A DNA stretch of 64,000 bases from Comamonas testosteroni. Lineage in GTDB: Bacteria; Pseudomonadota; Gammaproteobacteria; Burkholderiales; Burkholderiaceae_C. The notes beneath the pieces were generated by a model. That model searched no databases. It was not told where the DNA came from and worked only from the letters and a program-made list of their open reading frames with translations. The first letter of the stretch is position 1; every line of letters begins with the position of its first letter. This document shows positions 25,851 to 34,393 of the stretch, one piece after another. The position numbers and the translations under genes were made by a program. The stretch lies in NCBI RefSeq assembly GCF_014076415.1, contig NZ_CP043568.1, positions 4,216,001 through 4,280,000 on the forward strand. Direction: 5' to 3'.

Positions 25851-26324
25851 ATGCAAAACGCAGAAAAAGGCCAAGGCCAGAACCTGAACGGCGCCGAGCT
25901 GAAGATCGGCATCGTGCAAGCACGCTTCAACGAAAGCATTACCAACACCCTGTTTGCCTCCTGCCGCGACGAGCTGCTGGCACTGGGTGTGAAGACCGAG
26001 AACATCGACCATGTCACCGTCCCCGGCGCACTCGAAGTGCCCGTGGCGCTGCAGACACTGGCCGACACCGATCAGTACGACGCCCTGGTGGCGCTGGGCT
26101 GCATCATCCGTGGGGAGACATACCACTTCGAGCTGGTAGCCAACGAATCGGGCGCAGGCGTGACACGTCTGAGCCTGGACTACCGACTGCCGATCGCCAA
26201 CGCGATCATCACCACAGAAAACATGGAGCAAGCCATTGCCCGCCAGGTCGAAAAGGGCCGCGACGCAGCCCGCGTCGCCGTGGAAATGGCCAATCTGCTC
26301 AACTCCTACGACGATCATGAGTGA
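25851..26324 (+). CDS. ribH: 6,7-dimethyl-8-ribityllumazine synthase
   Basis: Joins 5-amino-6-ribitylaminouracil and DHBP in the penultimate step of riboflavin synthesis; it usually assembles into icosahedral or decameric shells. The 157 residues contain the active-site segments [21 protein letters not shown] and [18 protein letters not shown], with the catalytic His in YHFE. It starts 15 bases after ribBX and overlaps nusB by eight bases. Confidence 0.96.
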   Translation: MQNAEKGQGQNLNGAELKIGIVQARFNESITNTLFASCRDELLALGVKTENIDHVTVPGALEVPVALQTLADTDQYDALVALGCIIRGETYHFELVANESGAGVTRLSLDYRLPIANAIITTENMEQAIARQVEKGRDAARVAVEMANLLNSYDDHE

Positions 26325-26853
26325 AGAACAATCCAGCGAGTCCGGCTCGCGCCGCCCTCCCCAGAAGCGCACCGGCCTGACCAGCACCGGCGCACGCAAG
26401 GCGGGCTCCAAATCCAATCGCAGCCGCGCACGCGAGTTCGCACTGCAAGGCCTGTATCAGCACATCGTGGGCCGCAATGCGGTGCTCGACATCGACCGTT
26501 TCACGCGCGATCTGGCCGGCTTTCACAAGGCCGACGTGGTGCACTACGATGCACTGCTGCGCGGCTGCGTGGAAAACGAAGCTGCACTGGATGCACTGAT
26601 CACGCCCAAGCTCGATCGCGGCCTGACCGAAATCTCGCCTATCGAACATGCCTGCATGTGGATTGGCGTGTATGAATTCCAGAACTGCCCTGACGTACCC
26701 TGGCGCGTGGTGCTCAACGAGTGCATCGAGCTGGCCAAGGAATTTGGCGGCACCGACGGCCACAAGTATGTCAACGCCGTGCTCAACGGGCTGGCTCCCG
26801 AGCTGCGTGCCACCGAAGTGGCGCATGACCGCGCCAACAAGTCTGCCAGCTGA
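26317..26853 (+). CDS. nusB: Transcription antitermination factor NusB
   Basis: All-helical RNA-binding protein of 178 residues that works with NusE/S10 in rRNA antitermination. [13 protein letters not shown] and the C-terminal [42 protein letters not shown] are typical. A basic, Ser/Lys-rich N-terminal extension of about 35 residues precedes the domain, common in Burkholderiales. The ATG at 26317 overlaps the ribH stop, so the two are coupled. Confidence 0.95.
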   Translation: MSEEQSSESGSRRPPQKRTGLTSTGARKAGSKSNRSRAREFALQGLYQHIVGRNAVLDIDRFTRDLAGFHKADVVHYDALLRGCVENEAALDALITPKLDRGLTEISPIEHACMWIGVYEFQNCPDVPWRVVLNECIELAKEFGGTDGHKYVNAVLNGLAPELRATEVAHDRANKSAS

Positions 26854-26920
26854 AGCGCTTGACCTGCAGCGCCGCGCCTGCGCGGCCCTGCTGCCGCTGC
26901 ATGCATAGTCAAAGCAAACA

Positions 26921-26975
26921 CTGCAACAGGGCCGCTGGTGCTATCGTGCACCCGCTGGCTGGTTGCAGTTTTTTT
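26921..26975 (+). terminator. Rho-independent terminator after nusB
   Basis: CTGCAACAGG pairs with CTGGTTGCAG across a 28-base interior that can itself fold (GCTGGTG/CACCCGC), followed by seven Ts at 26969-26975. It lies 68 bases after the nusB stop and ends the riboflavin operon. Confidence 0.7.
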
Positions 26976-27059
26976 ATGGGCGCAAAGCTGCTGCAGCGTA
27001 CGCCCTGCAGTTGCCCGATTGCTCCCGAACGCTGATTGATTGAAAGAATAACGTCGTCC

Positions 27060-28253
27060 ATGTCCGTCATCGAGCTTTCCCGTCGCGCCCAACGCATCGA
27101 GCCTTTCTACGTCATGGAAATGGCCAAGCACGCGCAGGAAGTGGCCCGCCAGTCCAGCGCCAGCGGCACGCCCATGATCTATCTGAACATCGGCGAACCG
27201 GACTTCAGCGCCCCGCCTCTGGTGCAGGAAGCTGCAGAACGCGCCATCCGCGGCGGCCGCACGCAATACACCCAGGCACCGGGCCTGCCCGAGCTGCGCG
27301 AGCGCATCAGCGCCTGGTACGCCAGCCGCTTCGGCGTGAACGTACCGGCGCGCCGCATCATCATCACGGCCGGCGCCTCGGCCGCGCTGCAGCTGGCCTG
27401 CCTGGCGCTGATCGACGAGGGCGACGAGGTGCTGATGCCCGATCCCAGCTACCCCTGCAACCGGCACTTTGTCTCGGCGGCCGAGGGCAAGCCGGTGCTG
27501 ATTCCGTCCTCGGCGGCAGAGCGCTTCCAGCTCAGTGCCGCCAAGGTCGAAGCGGCCTGGGGCGAGCGCACGCGCGGCGTGATGCTGGCCTCGCCGTCCA
27601 ACCCCACGGGCACCTCGATTGCCCCCGACGAGCTGCGTCGCATCCACGACGTCGTGCGCGCCAAAGGCGGACTGACCATCGTCGACGAAATCTATCTGGG
27701 CCTGTCGCATGACGAAGCCTTCGGCCAATCGGCACTCCAGCTGGGCGATGACATCATCTCCATCAACAGCTTCAGCAAATACTTCAATATGACGGGCTGG
27801 CGCCTGGGCTGGATGGTGGTGCCCGAGTCCCTGGTCGCGCCCATCGAGATGCTGGCCCAGCATCTGTTCATCTGCGCCAGCACCGTGTCGCAATACGCGG
27901 CCCTGGCCTGCTTCGAGCCCGAAAGCCTTGCCGAATACGAACGCCGCCGCGCCGAGTTCAAGGCCCGCCGCGACTACTTCATCCCGGCTCTCGAATCGAT
28001 AGGCCTGCCCGTGCCCGTCAAGCCCGATGGTGCGTTCTACGCCTGGGCTGACTGCCGCGCTGCCGCCGAAAAGCTCGGCGTGAAGGGCAGCTGGGACTTT
28101 GCCTATGCGCTGATGAACCAGGCACACCTGGCCATCACCCCCGGCCGCGACTTCGGTCAGGCCGAGACGGCGAACTATGTGCGCTTTTCCACCGCCAACT
28201 CCATGGAGCAGTTGCAGGAAGCCATTGCTCGCATGAAAAAGCTCTTCTGCTGA
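27060..28253 (+). CDS. PLP-dependent class I/II aminotransferase
   Basis: Fold-type I aminotransferase of 397 residues. It has IYLNIGEPDFSAPP near the N-terminus, the ring-stacking and phosphate-binding residues in TAGASAALQLA, LASPSNPTG (substrate loop) and the PLP lysine in INSFSKYFNMTGWRLGW. Substrate is unspecified; relatives act on aspartate, alanine or branched-chain substrates. I start at the ATG 27060 because the extra eight residues of the longer frame lack homology. It is followed after a few bases by ybgC and the tol genes. Confidence 0.9.
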   Translation: MSVIELSRRAQRIEPFYVMEMAKHAQEVARQSSASGTPMIYLNIGEPDFSAPPLVQEAAERAIRGGRTQYTQAPGLPELRERISAWYASRFGVNVPARRIIITAGASAALQLACLALIDEGDEVLMPDPSYPCNRHFVSAAEGKPVLIPSSAAERFQLSAAKVEAAWGERTRGVMLASPSNPTGTSIAPDELRRIHDVVRAKGGLTIVDEIYLGLSHDEAFGQSALQLGDDIISINSFSKYFNMTGWRLGWMVVPESLVAPIEMLAQHLFICASTVSQYAALACFEPESLAEYERRRAEFKARRDYFIPALESIGLPVPVKPDGAFYAWADCRAAAEKLGVKGSWDFAYALMNQAHLAITPGRDFGQAETANYVRFSTANSMEQLQEAIARMKKLFC

Positions 28254-28260
28254 ATCCGTG

Positions 28261-28740
28261 ATGATGCAGAGCCAACCAGCGCCTTTGCCTGACGGGGCCG
28301 ATGCGATGCAAGCCGCCGCAGCCGGGGTGTTCACATTCCCGCTGCGCGTTTACTGGGAAGACACCGATGCCGGCGGCGTCGTGTTCTATGCCAACTATCT
28401 GAAGTTCTTCGAGCGCGCCCGCACCGAGTGGTTGCGCTCGCTGGGCATCGCCCAGCAAAAGCTGCGGGAACAAACCGGCGGCATCTTTGTCGTAACGTCT
28501 GCGCAGCTTGAATATCTGCACCCGGCGCGACTCGATGACCAACTCTTTGTTACCGCTAGCTTGAAAAGTGCCGGCCGCGCTTCGCTCACAATCGAGCAGC
28601 AGGCGCTGCTGGTCCATTCCAACAGTCAAGCCCAAGAGCCCACGCCACTGTGCACGGGCTCCATCCGAATTGGGTGGGTGGATGGCAAGACCATGCGCCC
28701 CGCGAGAATTCCGAACCATATCCTGGAGCAACTTTCATGA
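28261..28740 (+). CDS. ybgC: Tol-Pal system acyl-CoA thioesterase
   Basis: Hot-dog fold thioesterase of 159 residues. VYWEDTDAGGVVFYANYLKFFERARTEWLRSLG contains the catalytic Asp and the 4-hydroxybenzoyl-CoA-thioesterase signature. It is genetically tied to the Tol-Pal system, where it may act in phospholipid metabolism. ATG at 28261 is chosen over the GTG just before; a second ATG follows at 28264. The stop overlaps the tolQ start (ATGA). Confidence 0.93.
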   Translation: MMQSQPAPLPDGADAMQAAAAGVFTFPLRVYWEDTDAGGVVFYANYLKFFERARTEWLRSLGIAQQKLREQTGGIFVVTSAQLEYLHPARLDDQLFVTASLKSAGRASLTIEQQALLVHSNSQAQEPTPLCTGSIRIGWVDGKTMRPARIPNHILEQLS

Positions 28741-29441
28741 ACTCCCAAGACATGTCCATCCTCAGCCTCATCATGCAGGCCAGCTGGGTGGTGCAACTGG
28801 TCATGCTGATCCTGGTGATCGCATCCATAGCGAGCTGGGCCACCATTTTTCGCAAGGCCCAGACCTTGAAGCGCGTGCGCTCGCTCAACGACAGCTTCGA
28901 GCAGGACTTCTGGTCGGGCACCAGCCTTAACGACCTCTATGCCTCTGCCGCGCAGAACGCCAAGACCGGCGGCCCCATGGAGCGCATCTTTGCCAGCGGC
29001 ATGCGTGAATACCAGAAGCTGCGCGAGCGCCGCATCGGCGACGTCGCCACTCTGATGGACGGCACGCGCCGAGCCATGCGCGCGAGCTTTCAGCGCGAAC
29101 TCGACGAGATCGAATCCGGCCTGTCCTTTCTGGGCACCGTGGCCTCGGTCTCGCCCTACGTCGGCCTGTTCGGCACCGTATGGGGTGTGATGCACGCCTT
29201 CACCGGCTTTGCCAACATGGAGCAGATCACGCTGGCCACCGTGGCCCCGGGCATTGCCGAAGCCCTGGTGGCCACTGCCATGGGTCTGTTTGCAGCCATC
29301 CCCGCCGTGACGGCCTATAACCGCTACGCCCATCACATCGACCGCATCGCCAGCCAGGAAGAAACCTTCATCGAAGAGTTCTCCAATATCTTGCAGCGCA
29401 ATGTCGGCTCCACCGCCAGCGGCTCCGCCTCCGGCCATTGA
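28737..29441 (+). CDS. tolQ: TolQ, Tol-Pal motor subunit
   Basis: Inner-membrane proton-channel protein of 234 residues (MotA/TolQ/ExbB family). Three membrane segments are visible: about residues 15-37, about 135-160 (LGTVASVSPYVGLFGTVWGVM) and about 165-195 (TVAPGIAEALVATAMGLFAAIPAV). With TolR it energises TolA for outer-membrane constriction. It overlaps ybgC by four bases; the expected tight spacing to tolR is broken by a 152-base gap containing a repeat element. Confidence 0.95.
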   Translation: MNSQDMSILSLIMQASWVVQLVMLILVIASIASWATIFRKAQTLKRVRSLNDSFEQDFWSGTSLNDLYASAAQNAKTGGPMERIFASGMREYQKLRERRIGDVATLMDGTRRAMRASFQRELDEIESGLSFLGTVASVSPYVGLFGTVWGVMHAFTGFANMEQITLATVAPGIAEALVATAMGLFAAIPAVTAYNRYAHHIDRIASQEETFIEEFSNILQRNVGSTASGSASGH

Positions 29442-29449
29442 AATGAAGC

Positions 29450-29560
29450 ACCCCCTGAGCCGCTTCGCGCCTTTCCCCTCTCTCTTCGGGAGGAGGACGA
29501 CAGCTTCGCTGGGGCAGCCCCTGCTGCGGGGCGGCCCTTGCTCGGTGTCTTCAGCCTGCG
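29450..29560. repeat. Dispersed intergenic repeat, copy 2, inside the tol operon
   Basis: Begins CCCCCTGAGCCGCTTCGCGC, contains GAGGACGACAGCTTCGCTGGG and ends GCGGGGCGGCCCTTGCTCGG, the longest of three copies in the window. It fills most of the gap between tolQ and tolR. Internal inverted segments would fold in the tolQR mRNA. Confidence 0.75.
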
Positions 29561-29593
29561 CTATGCAGTCTATTTGTAAGGAGTGAGTGATCC

Positions 29594-30025
29594 ATGCCAG
29601 CCATGAGTTCACGCGGTCGCAATCGCCGCACCGTCAATGAAATCAATATGGTGCCCTTCATCGACGTGATGCTGGTGCTGCTCATCATCTTCATGGTGAC
29701 GGCCCCCATGCTCACGCCCGGCTCCATCAATGTACCCAGCGCCGGCAAGTCCTCGCGCCCGCCGACCAAGAACATTGCCTATGTGCTGCTCGACAAGGAC
29801 GGCAGCATCCAGTTCAAGAACGGCAGCAATACCCAGACCATCAAGCCTGGCGACCTCATGGGCCTGGCCCAGTCCTGGCAGCAAGGCCAGGGCGAGGACA
29901 GCGCCATCCAGATCATCGCCGACAAGGGTCTGCCCTTCGATGACGTCATGAAGGCGCATACCACGCTGTCCAAGGCTGGCGTCAAGCGCATAGCCTTCGG
30001 CGTTGTTTCCTCTTCCAGCAACTGA
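29594..30025 (+). CDS. tolR: TolR, Tol-Pal motor subunit
   Basis: A 143-residue ExbD/TolR protein with one membrane helix (about residues 18-38, MVPFIDVMLVLLIIFMVTAPM) holding the essential channel Asp, followed by the periplasmic domain. TAAGGAGTGAGTG precedes the ATG. It works with TolQ in proton-driven movement of TolA. Confidence 0.95.
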   Translation: MPAMSSRGRNRRTVNEINMVPFIDVMLVLLIIFMVTAPMLTPGSINVPSAGKSSRPPTKNIAYVLLDKDGSIQFKNGSNTQTIKPGDLMGLAQSWQQGQGEDSAIQIIADKGLPFDDVMKAHTTLSKAGVKRIAFGVVSSSSN

Positions 30026-30101
30026 CCCATACATGAAGCTCTGCCGCCAGCCGCGACTTTGATGCCTTGAAGCCGCAGCCCGCGCAGACCACCAATTCAC
30101 C

Positions 30102-31289
30102 ATGCCTAACCAGCAAGATCGCGATCAGTTTGCCCCGCCCCGCCCCAAAGGCCGGGCGCGCTCATGGTCGCTCGCCCTGGCCGCGCACGGGTTGCTGATC
30201 GCGGCCCTGCTGTGGACGGTGCGCCCCCCCAAGGAAGCCGAAGAAGCCATGGTCGAAGCCGAGGTCTGGAGCAGCTCCGCCCCGGCTTCCGCAGCCGCCG
30301 TGACACCACCGCCTCCCGCTCCGGAGCCCACGCCGGAGCCAGCCCCGGCTCCCGAGCCGCCACCTCCTCCGCCGGAGCCCGTGGCTGCACCGCTGCCTCC
30401 TCCTGCGCCGGCCCCCAAGGCTCAGGCCCATGACGATGATCATGAGGCCGAGATTGCCCTGGCCAAAAAGAAAAAGCAGGAGCAGCTGAAGAAGGAAAAG
30501 GCCGAGCAGGAAGCCCGCGAACAGCGCGAAAAAGAGCGCAAGGAAAAAGAGCGCAAGGAAAAAGCCGAGAAGGACAAGGCCGAAAAGGAAAAGGCTGAAA
30601 AGGCGCAGCTGGAAAAGCAAAAGGCCGAGAAGGCTGAAAAAGCGGAAAAGGAACGCAAGGAAAAGCTCGAGCACGAGAAAAAGGAAAAGGCCGAAAAGGC
30701 GGCCAAGGACAAGGCCGAGAAGGAAAAAGCGGAAAAGGCTGAGAAAGAGAAAGCTGAAAAAGCCGCCAAGGACAAGGCTGCCAGGGAAAAAGCCGAGAAG
30801 GACAAGGCTGAAAAGGAAAAAGCGGCCAGGGAAGCCAAGGAGAAGGCTGCCAAGGACGCCAGGGATGCCAAGGCAGCCGATGATCGCCGCAAGGCTGAGC
30901 TGGCACGCCTGCAAGGGCTGGCCGGCGGCTCCGGCAGTGCTGGCGGCAGCGGTGGCAGCGATCACAGCGGCGCTGGCGGCAGTCGCACCGGCGGTACGGG
31001 CAGCAGTGCCAGCGGCGGCCCATCGGCCGGCTACGGTGCCAAGGTGGCCGCACGCGTCAAGCCCAACATCGTCTACCCCGATGCGGTCAGCGGCAATCCG
31101 CGTGCCGAGGTTCGCGTGCGCACGGCACCGGACGGCACCATCACCAGTGCCACGATCTCCAAGTCCAGCGGCAACGCGGCCTGGGATGAGGCCGTGGTCC
31201 GCGCCCTGCACAAGACCGACAAGCTGCCGCGCGATATCGACGGCAAGGTACCGTCGGATCTGGTCATCGGCTTCAGGCCTCAGGACTGA
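30102..31289 (+). CDS. tolA: TolA, periplasm-spanning protein
   Basis: A 395-residue Tol-Pal protein. A short cytoplasmic start is followed by one membrane helix (about residues 23-40, SLALAAHGLLIAALLWTV), a Pro-rich linker, and a very long Lys/Glu/Ala helix (about 120-270) built of EKAEKEKAEKAAKDK-like units. A Gly/Ser hinge leads to the C-terminal domain that touches TolB/Pal (YGAKVAARVKPNIVYPD to VIGFRPQD). The low-complexity helix creates long meaningless open frames on the other strand. A strong hairpin follows, and tolB and pal are not in the window. Confidence 0.95.
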   Translation: MPNQQDRDQFAPPRPKGRARSWSLALAAHGLLIAALLWTVRPPKEAEEAMVEAEVWSSSAPASAAAVTPPPPAPEPTPEPAPAPEPPPPPPEPVAAPLPPPAPAPKAQAHDDDHEAEIALAKKKKQEQLKKEKAEQEAREQREKERKEKERKEKAEKDKAEKEKAEKAQLEKQKAEKAEKAEKERKEKLEHEKKEKAEKAAKDKAEKEKAEKAEKEKAEKAAKDKAAREKAEKDKAEKEKAAREAKEKAAKDARDAKAADDRRKAELARLQGLAGGSGSAGGSGGSDHSGAGGSRTGGTGSSASGGPSAGYGAKVAARVKPNIVYPDAVSGNPRAEVRVRTAPDGTITSATISKSSGNAAWDEAVVRALHKTDKLPRDIDGKVPSDLVIGFRPQD

Positions 31290-31316
31290 CGCAGGACTCC
31301 CCCCGCGCTGTCCCTC

Positions 31317-31347
31317 AAGCCCCGCAGGCATGGCCTGCGGGGCTTTT
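31317..31347 (+). terminator. Rho-independent terminator after tolA
   Basis: Perfect 13-bp stem AAGCCCCGCAGGC/GCCTGCGGGGCTT with a 3-base loop, then a T-run. It starts 27 bases after the tolA stop. Confidence 0.92.
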
Positions 31348-31482
31348 TCATATCTGTTGCCAATCCACAACGCATCGACCTGCACGGCTTGCGCCGCCGC
31401 TCGCCAGTCCATAGCATGCCTTTCTTTGCCGCAATCCACGAAGGGTTGCGCGCCTTCCCCCACTCACGCAAAGGAGAGAGAC

Positions 31483-31524
31483 ATGTCCCAGACGACAAAT
31501 CCCTTTGCAGTCGTGCACGCCTAA
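31483..31524 (+). other. Thirteen-codon ORF with strong Shine-Dalgarno
   Basis: AAAGGAGAGAG sits seven bases ahead of an ATG that opens MSQTTNPFAVVHA and then stops. It lies in the 330-base leader of the rtcB-prfH pair. It may be a regulatory leader peptide, or the start of a gene whose remainder was lost. No similarity is claimed. Confidence 0.35.
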
Positions 31525-31682
31525 AGCCTTCTAGCGCTTCCCGCCACGCTGCAGACCCTGGCCGACCCATGGAACGACATGGAGTCAGTCTTTGCGCTGC
31601 GCGTGAATTCCCGGATGCCTCTCGGCCGAGCATGTCGCGACTGCCCCATCGCTGATTTCATGCATTCGACCAAGGGCCATTC

Positions 31683-32837
31683 ATGGGCAATTCTTTTTCG
31701 GACACCTATGTCAAGGTGTTCGCCAACCGCAGCGTCTGGATCGAGGACGCTGCCATCCAGCAACTTCACACCACAGCCGCCAATCTGGACGGCATCCGCG
31801 CCGCCGTGGGTCTTCCCGACCTGCATCCGGGCCGGGGCTATCCCGTGGGCGCGGCCTTCTTCTCGACAGGACGCTTCTACCCGGCCCTGGTCGGCGGCGA
31901 CATAGGCTGCGGCATGTCCCTGTACGCAACCGAGCTGGCCGTGCACAAGACCTCGGCCACCAGGCTCGAAAAAGCCGTGGGAAATATCGACGGCCCTCTG
32001 CCTCAGGAGCTGCTGGAGACCGTGGACATGGAGCAGCTGCAGCAGATCGCGCAGACCAGCGGCGTCGCCGATCTGGCCTGTCTGCTGCAGAATCTGGGCA
32101 CCATCGGAGGCGGCAACCACTTTGCCGAACTGCAGCAGATCGAGACCCTCTACGAGGAAGGCGCGCTCGACAAAAAGCGCGTGCACCTCATGGTGCACAG
32201 CGGCTCGCGCGGCCTTGGCGGCTCCATACTGCGCGAGCATTTACAGCGCTTCAGCCACGACGGCCTGGCCGCCGGCAGCGAAGCCGCAAGGCAATACCTG
32301 CTGCAGCACGATGCAGCCATTGACTATGCGCGGCTCAACCGCCGCAGCATCGCCCAGCGCCTGCTGCGCGCGATCCGCACCCAGGCAGAAGCCGTGCTCG
32401 ACATCACGCACAACCATGTGCTGCCCCACCACTGGCAGGGCCAGGACGGCTTTCTGCACCGCAAGGGCGCCACGCCGGCAGACCGGGGGCTGGTCGTCAT
32501 TCCAGGCTCGCGCGGCGACTACAGCTATCTGGTGCGGCCCATCGCCGGCCGGCACGAGGCCCTGGATTCGCTGGCACACGGCGCCGGCCGCAAATGGGCG
32601 CGCACGGACTGCATGGGCCGGCTGCGGCCGCGCTTCACGCTGGACGAGCTGCTGCGCACGCGCTTCGGCAGCGCCGTGGTCTGCGCCGACCGCGAGCTGG
32701 TCTACGAGGAGGCTCCCCAGGCCTACAAGGACGTGGACTCCGTGGTCGCCAGCCTGCAGCAAGCCGGCCTGGTGGAGCTGGTCGCGCGCCTCAGGCCCCT
32801 GCTGACCTACAAGAAGGGAGCCCTGCAATGCTGCTGA
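31683..32837 (+). CDS. rtcB: RtcB-family RNA ligase (RtcB2 type)
   Basis: RNA 3'-phosphate/2',3'-cyclic phosphate ligase of 384 residues that uses GTP and Mn2+. Metal-site and nucleotide motifs are clear: GGDIGCGM (metal Cys), GTIGGGNHFAE, HSGSRGLGG, HNHVLPHHW, and LAHGAGRKW with the His that is guanylylated. It is shorter than canonical RtcB (about 408) and is fused in gene order to prfH, as in the RtcB2-PrfH module reported to re-seal 16S rRNA cut in the decoding centre. It overlaps prfH by 10 bases. No RtcR or RtcA lies nearby. Confidence 0.93.
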   Translation: MGNSFSDTYVKVFANRSVWIEDAAIQQLHTTAANLDGIRAAVGLPDLHPGRGYPVGAAFFSTGRFYPALVGGDIGCGMSLYATELAVHKTSATRLEKAVGNIDGPLPQELLETVDMEQLQQIAQTSGVADLACLLQNLGTIGGGNHFAELQQIETLYEEGALDKKRVHLMVHSGSRGLGGSILREHLQRFSHDGLAAGSEAARQYLLQHDAAIDYARLNRRSIAQRLLRAIRTQAEAVLDITHNHVLPHHWQGQDGFLHRKGATPADRGLVVIPGSRGDYSYLVRPIAGRHEALDSLAHGAGRKWARTDCMGRLRPRFTLDELLRTRFGSAVVCADRELVYEEAPQAYKDVDSVVASLQQAGLVELVARLRPLLTYKKGALQCC

Positions 32838-33415
32838 TGCAACTGAGCTCGGCCCACGGCCCCGCCGAATGCGAGTACGCACTGCAGCTGACCCTGCGCA
32901 AGCTGCTGCAGGCCTGCGCCGCCGAGGACCTGGCCGTCGAGGTGCTGGAGGAGTTCCGCACCCCGGCCGGCTACAGGTCGGTGCTGCTGCGCTGCGAGCG
33001 CGAGACGCCGGCACTGCGCGAATGGCAGGGCACCATCCAGTGGATCTTCGCCAGCCCCTTCCGACCCCGGCATCCGCGCAAGAACTGGTTCGTCGCCGTG
33101 CAGCGCTGCGAGCCGCCGCGCCAGCTGGCCATGGACGGCGAGATCCAGTTCCAGGCCTGCAAGGCTTCAGGCAAGGGCGGCCAGCATGTCAACACCACGG
33201 ACTCGGCCGTCCATGCCCTGCATGTGCCCAGCGGGATTGCCGTCAAGGTCATGAGCGAACGCAGCCAGCATGCCAACAAGCGGCTGGCACGCGAGCTGCT
33301 GGCCATCAAGCTGGCGCAGCACAATGCGCGCAGCCAGGGGCAGGCCCAGCGCCTGCGCAGCCAGCAGCACTGGGAAGTCGAGCGCGGCCAGGCCGTCAAG
33401 GTCTTCCGCCTGTAA
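32828..33415 (+). CDS. prfH: Peptide chain release factor H
   Basis: Release-factor-like protein of 195 residues. It carries the peptidyl-tRNA hydrolysis motif GGQ (residues 117-119, in ASGKGGQHVNTTDSAV) but lacks the stop-codon-recognition domain of RF1/RF2. It pairs with RtcB2: in the reported model, PrfH releases the stalled peptide from ribosomes with damaged decoding centres so that RtcB2 can repair them. Translationally coupled to rtcB by a 10-base overlap. Confidence 0.93.
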   Translation: MLLMQLSSAHGPAECEYALQLTLRKLLQACAAEDLAVEVLEEFRTPAGYRSVLLRCERETPALREWQGTIQWIFASPFRPRHPRKNWFVAVQRCEPPRQLAMDGEIQFQACKASGKGGQHVNTTDSAVHALHVPSGIAVKVMSERSQHANKRLARELLAIKLAQHNARSQGQAQRLRSQQHWEVERGQAVKVFRL

Positions 33416-33426
33416 CCGTCCCGGGA

Positions 33427-33472
33427 CGACATTGCCGCCTTCCTCCCGAACCCTGGGGTGGCGGCAATGTCG
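33427..33472. terminator. Long inverted repeat between convergent genes
   Basis: Perfect 13-bp arms CGACATTGCCGCC and GGCGGCAATGTCG with a 20-base loop, placed between the convergent prfH and TauE genes. There is no T-run on either side, so it is a hairpin terminator or transcript-end stabiliser rather than a classic intrinsic terminator. Confidence 0.55.
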
Positions 33473-33488
33473 CTGCGGCCCCTGCCAC

Positions 33489-34250
33489 TCAGAAGCACAG
33501 GTAGACACCCAGAGCCAGAAGACTGAGCATCAGCAGCTTCCGGAAAAGCTCGGGCGAGAGTTTTTCGCGCAGCAGCTCGCCCCAGTGCATGCCGGCCAGG
33601 GCCGGAATCAGCATCAGGGCCGAAGCCAGCAGTCCCAGCCCCATCTCCTGCGCCTGCGCGCCCAGTCCCTGGCCCTGCCAGAGCAAACCGGCCCCCAGGG
33701 CCAGCGTGGAGGTGGTAAAGCACAGGCCCATGGCCTGCATGAGCGCGGGGCGGGACAGGCCCAGCGACTGCAGAAAGGCCACGGCAGGCACGACAAAGAC
33801 ACCGGTCACCGCCGTGATGGCGCCCGTCAGCAGGCCGCATACTGCCCCCAGCCAGGCCTGGTGCGGCGCCGGCGTCTGCCAGCGCAGGCCCGACAGCCCC
33901 CACAGGGCGTACATCACCAGCGCCAGGCCCAGCGCCGGTCTGGCTGCGGACAGGCTGCCGACTCCACCCCAGAGGGCCACACCTCCCAGCGTGCCCAGCA
34001 CGATGCCCAGCTGCATCCAGCCCAGACGCTGCAGCAAGGGCCGCAAACCTGCCACGGGCCGCATCTGCACCAGATTCGTCACCAGCGATGGCAAAAGCAG
34101 CAGGGCCGCCGCCTGCGCGGGCGGCATGAACACCGCCAGCAAGGCCATGGAAACTGTGGGCAGGCCCAGACCCACCACGCCTTTGACACAACCCGCCAGT
34201 CCAAACACGGCAATGGCTGCCGCAGCCATCCAGCCTTCATTCCACATCAT
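33489..34250 (-). CDS. TauE/SafE-family (sulfite exporter-like) membrane permease
   Basis: A 253-residue inner-membrane protein with about eight hydrophobic segments and the repeated glycine-rich pattern of PF01925 (GLAGCVKGVVGLGLPTVSMALLA at the start, GLLTGAITAVTGVFVVPAVAFLQSLGL in the middle). The family exports or imports sulfur oxyanions and organic sulfonates; the substrate here is unknown. Start is the ATG at 34250 after GAAGGATTG. It is divergent from a LysR gene, which probably controls it. Confidence 0.9.
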   Translation of the reverse strand: MMWNEGWMAAAAIAVFGLAGCVKGVVGLGLPTVSMALLAVFMPPAQAAALLLLPSLVTNLVQMRPVAGLRPLLQRLGWMQLGIVLGTLGGVALWGGVGSLSAARPALGLALVMYALWGLSGLRWQTPAPHQAWLGAVCGLLTGAITAVTGVFVVPAVAFLQSLGLSRPALMQAMGLCFTTSTLALGAGLLWQGQGLGAQAQEMGLGLLASALMLIPALAGMHWGELLREKLSPELFRKLLMLSLLALGVYLCF

Positions 34251-34393
34251 CAATCCTTCGTATTATCCGAACTATCAAACCTCAGCAAAAATCATTGCTC
34301 TATTGCCTAGCATTGATAATCCAGCTATGGAAGATGCTTTACCAGCGGGATTTGCCAAAACCAGACTTCGTATAAACCTTAGGCTTGAACACC

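Noticed and set aside
26854..27059. Possible tRNA in the nusB-aminotransferase gap
   Set aside because: The foldable sequence is explained by a stem followed by seven Ts; no T-loop GGTTCRA or cloverleaf pattern is present.
30106..31463. Long minus-strand frames (315 and 433 codons) opposite tolA, rich in Leu/Phe/Pro
   Set aside because: They arise from the repeated Lys/Glu/Ala codons of the TolA helix read backwards and have no start context.
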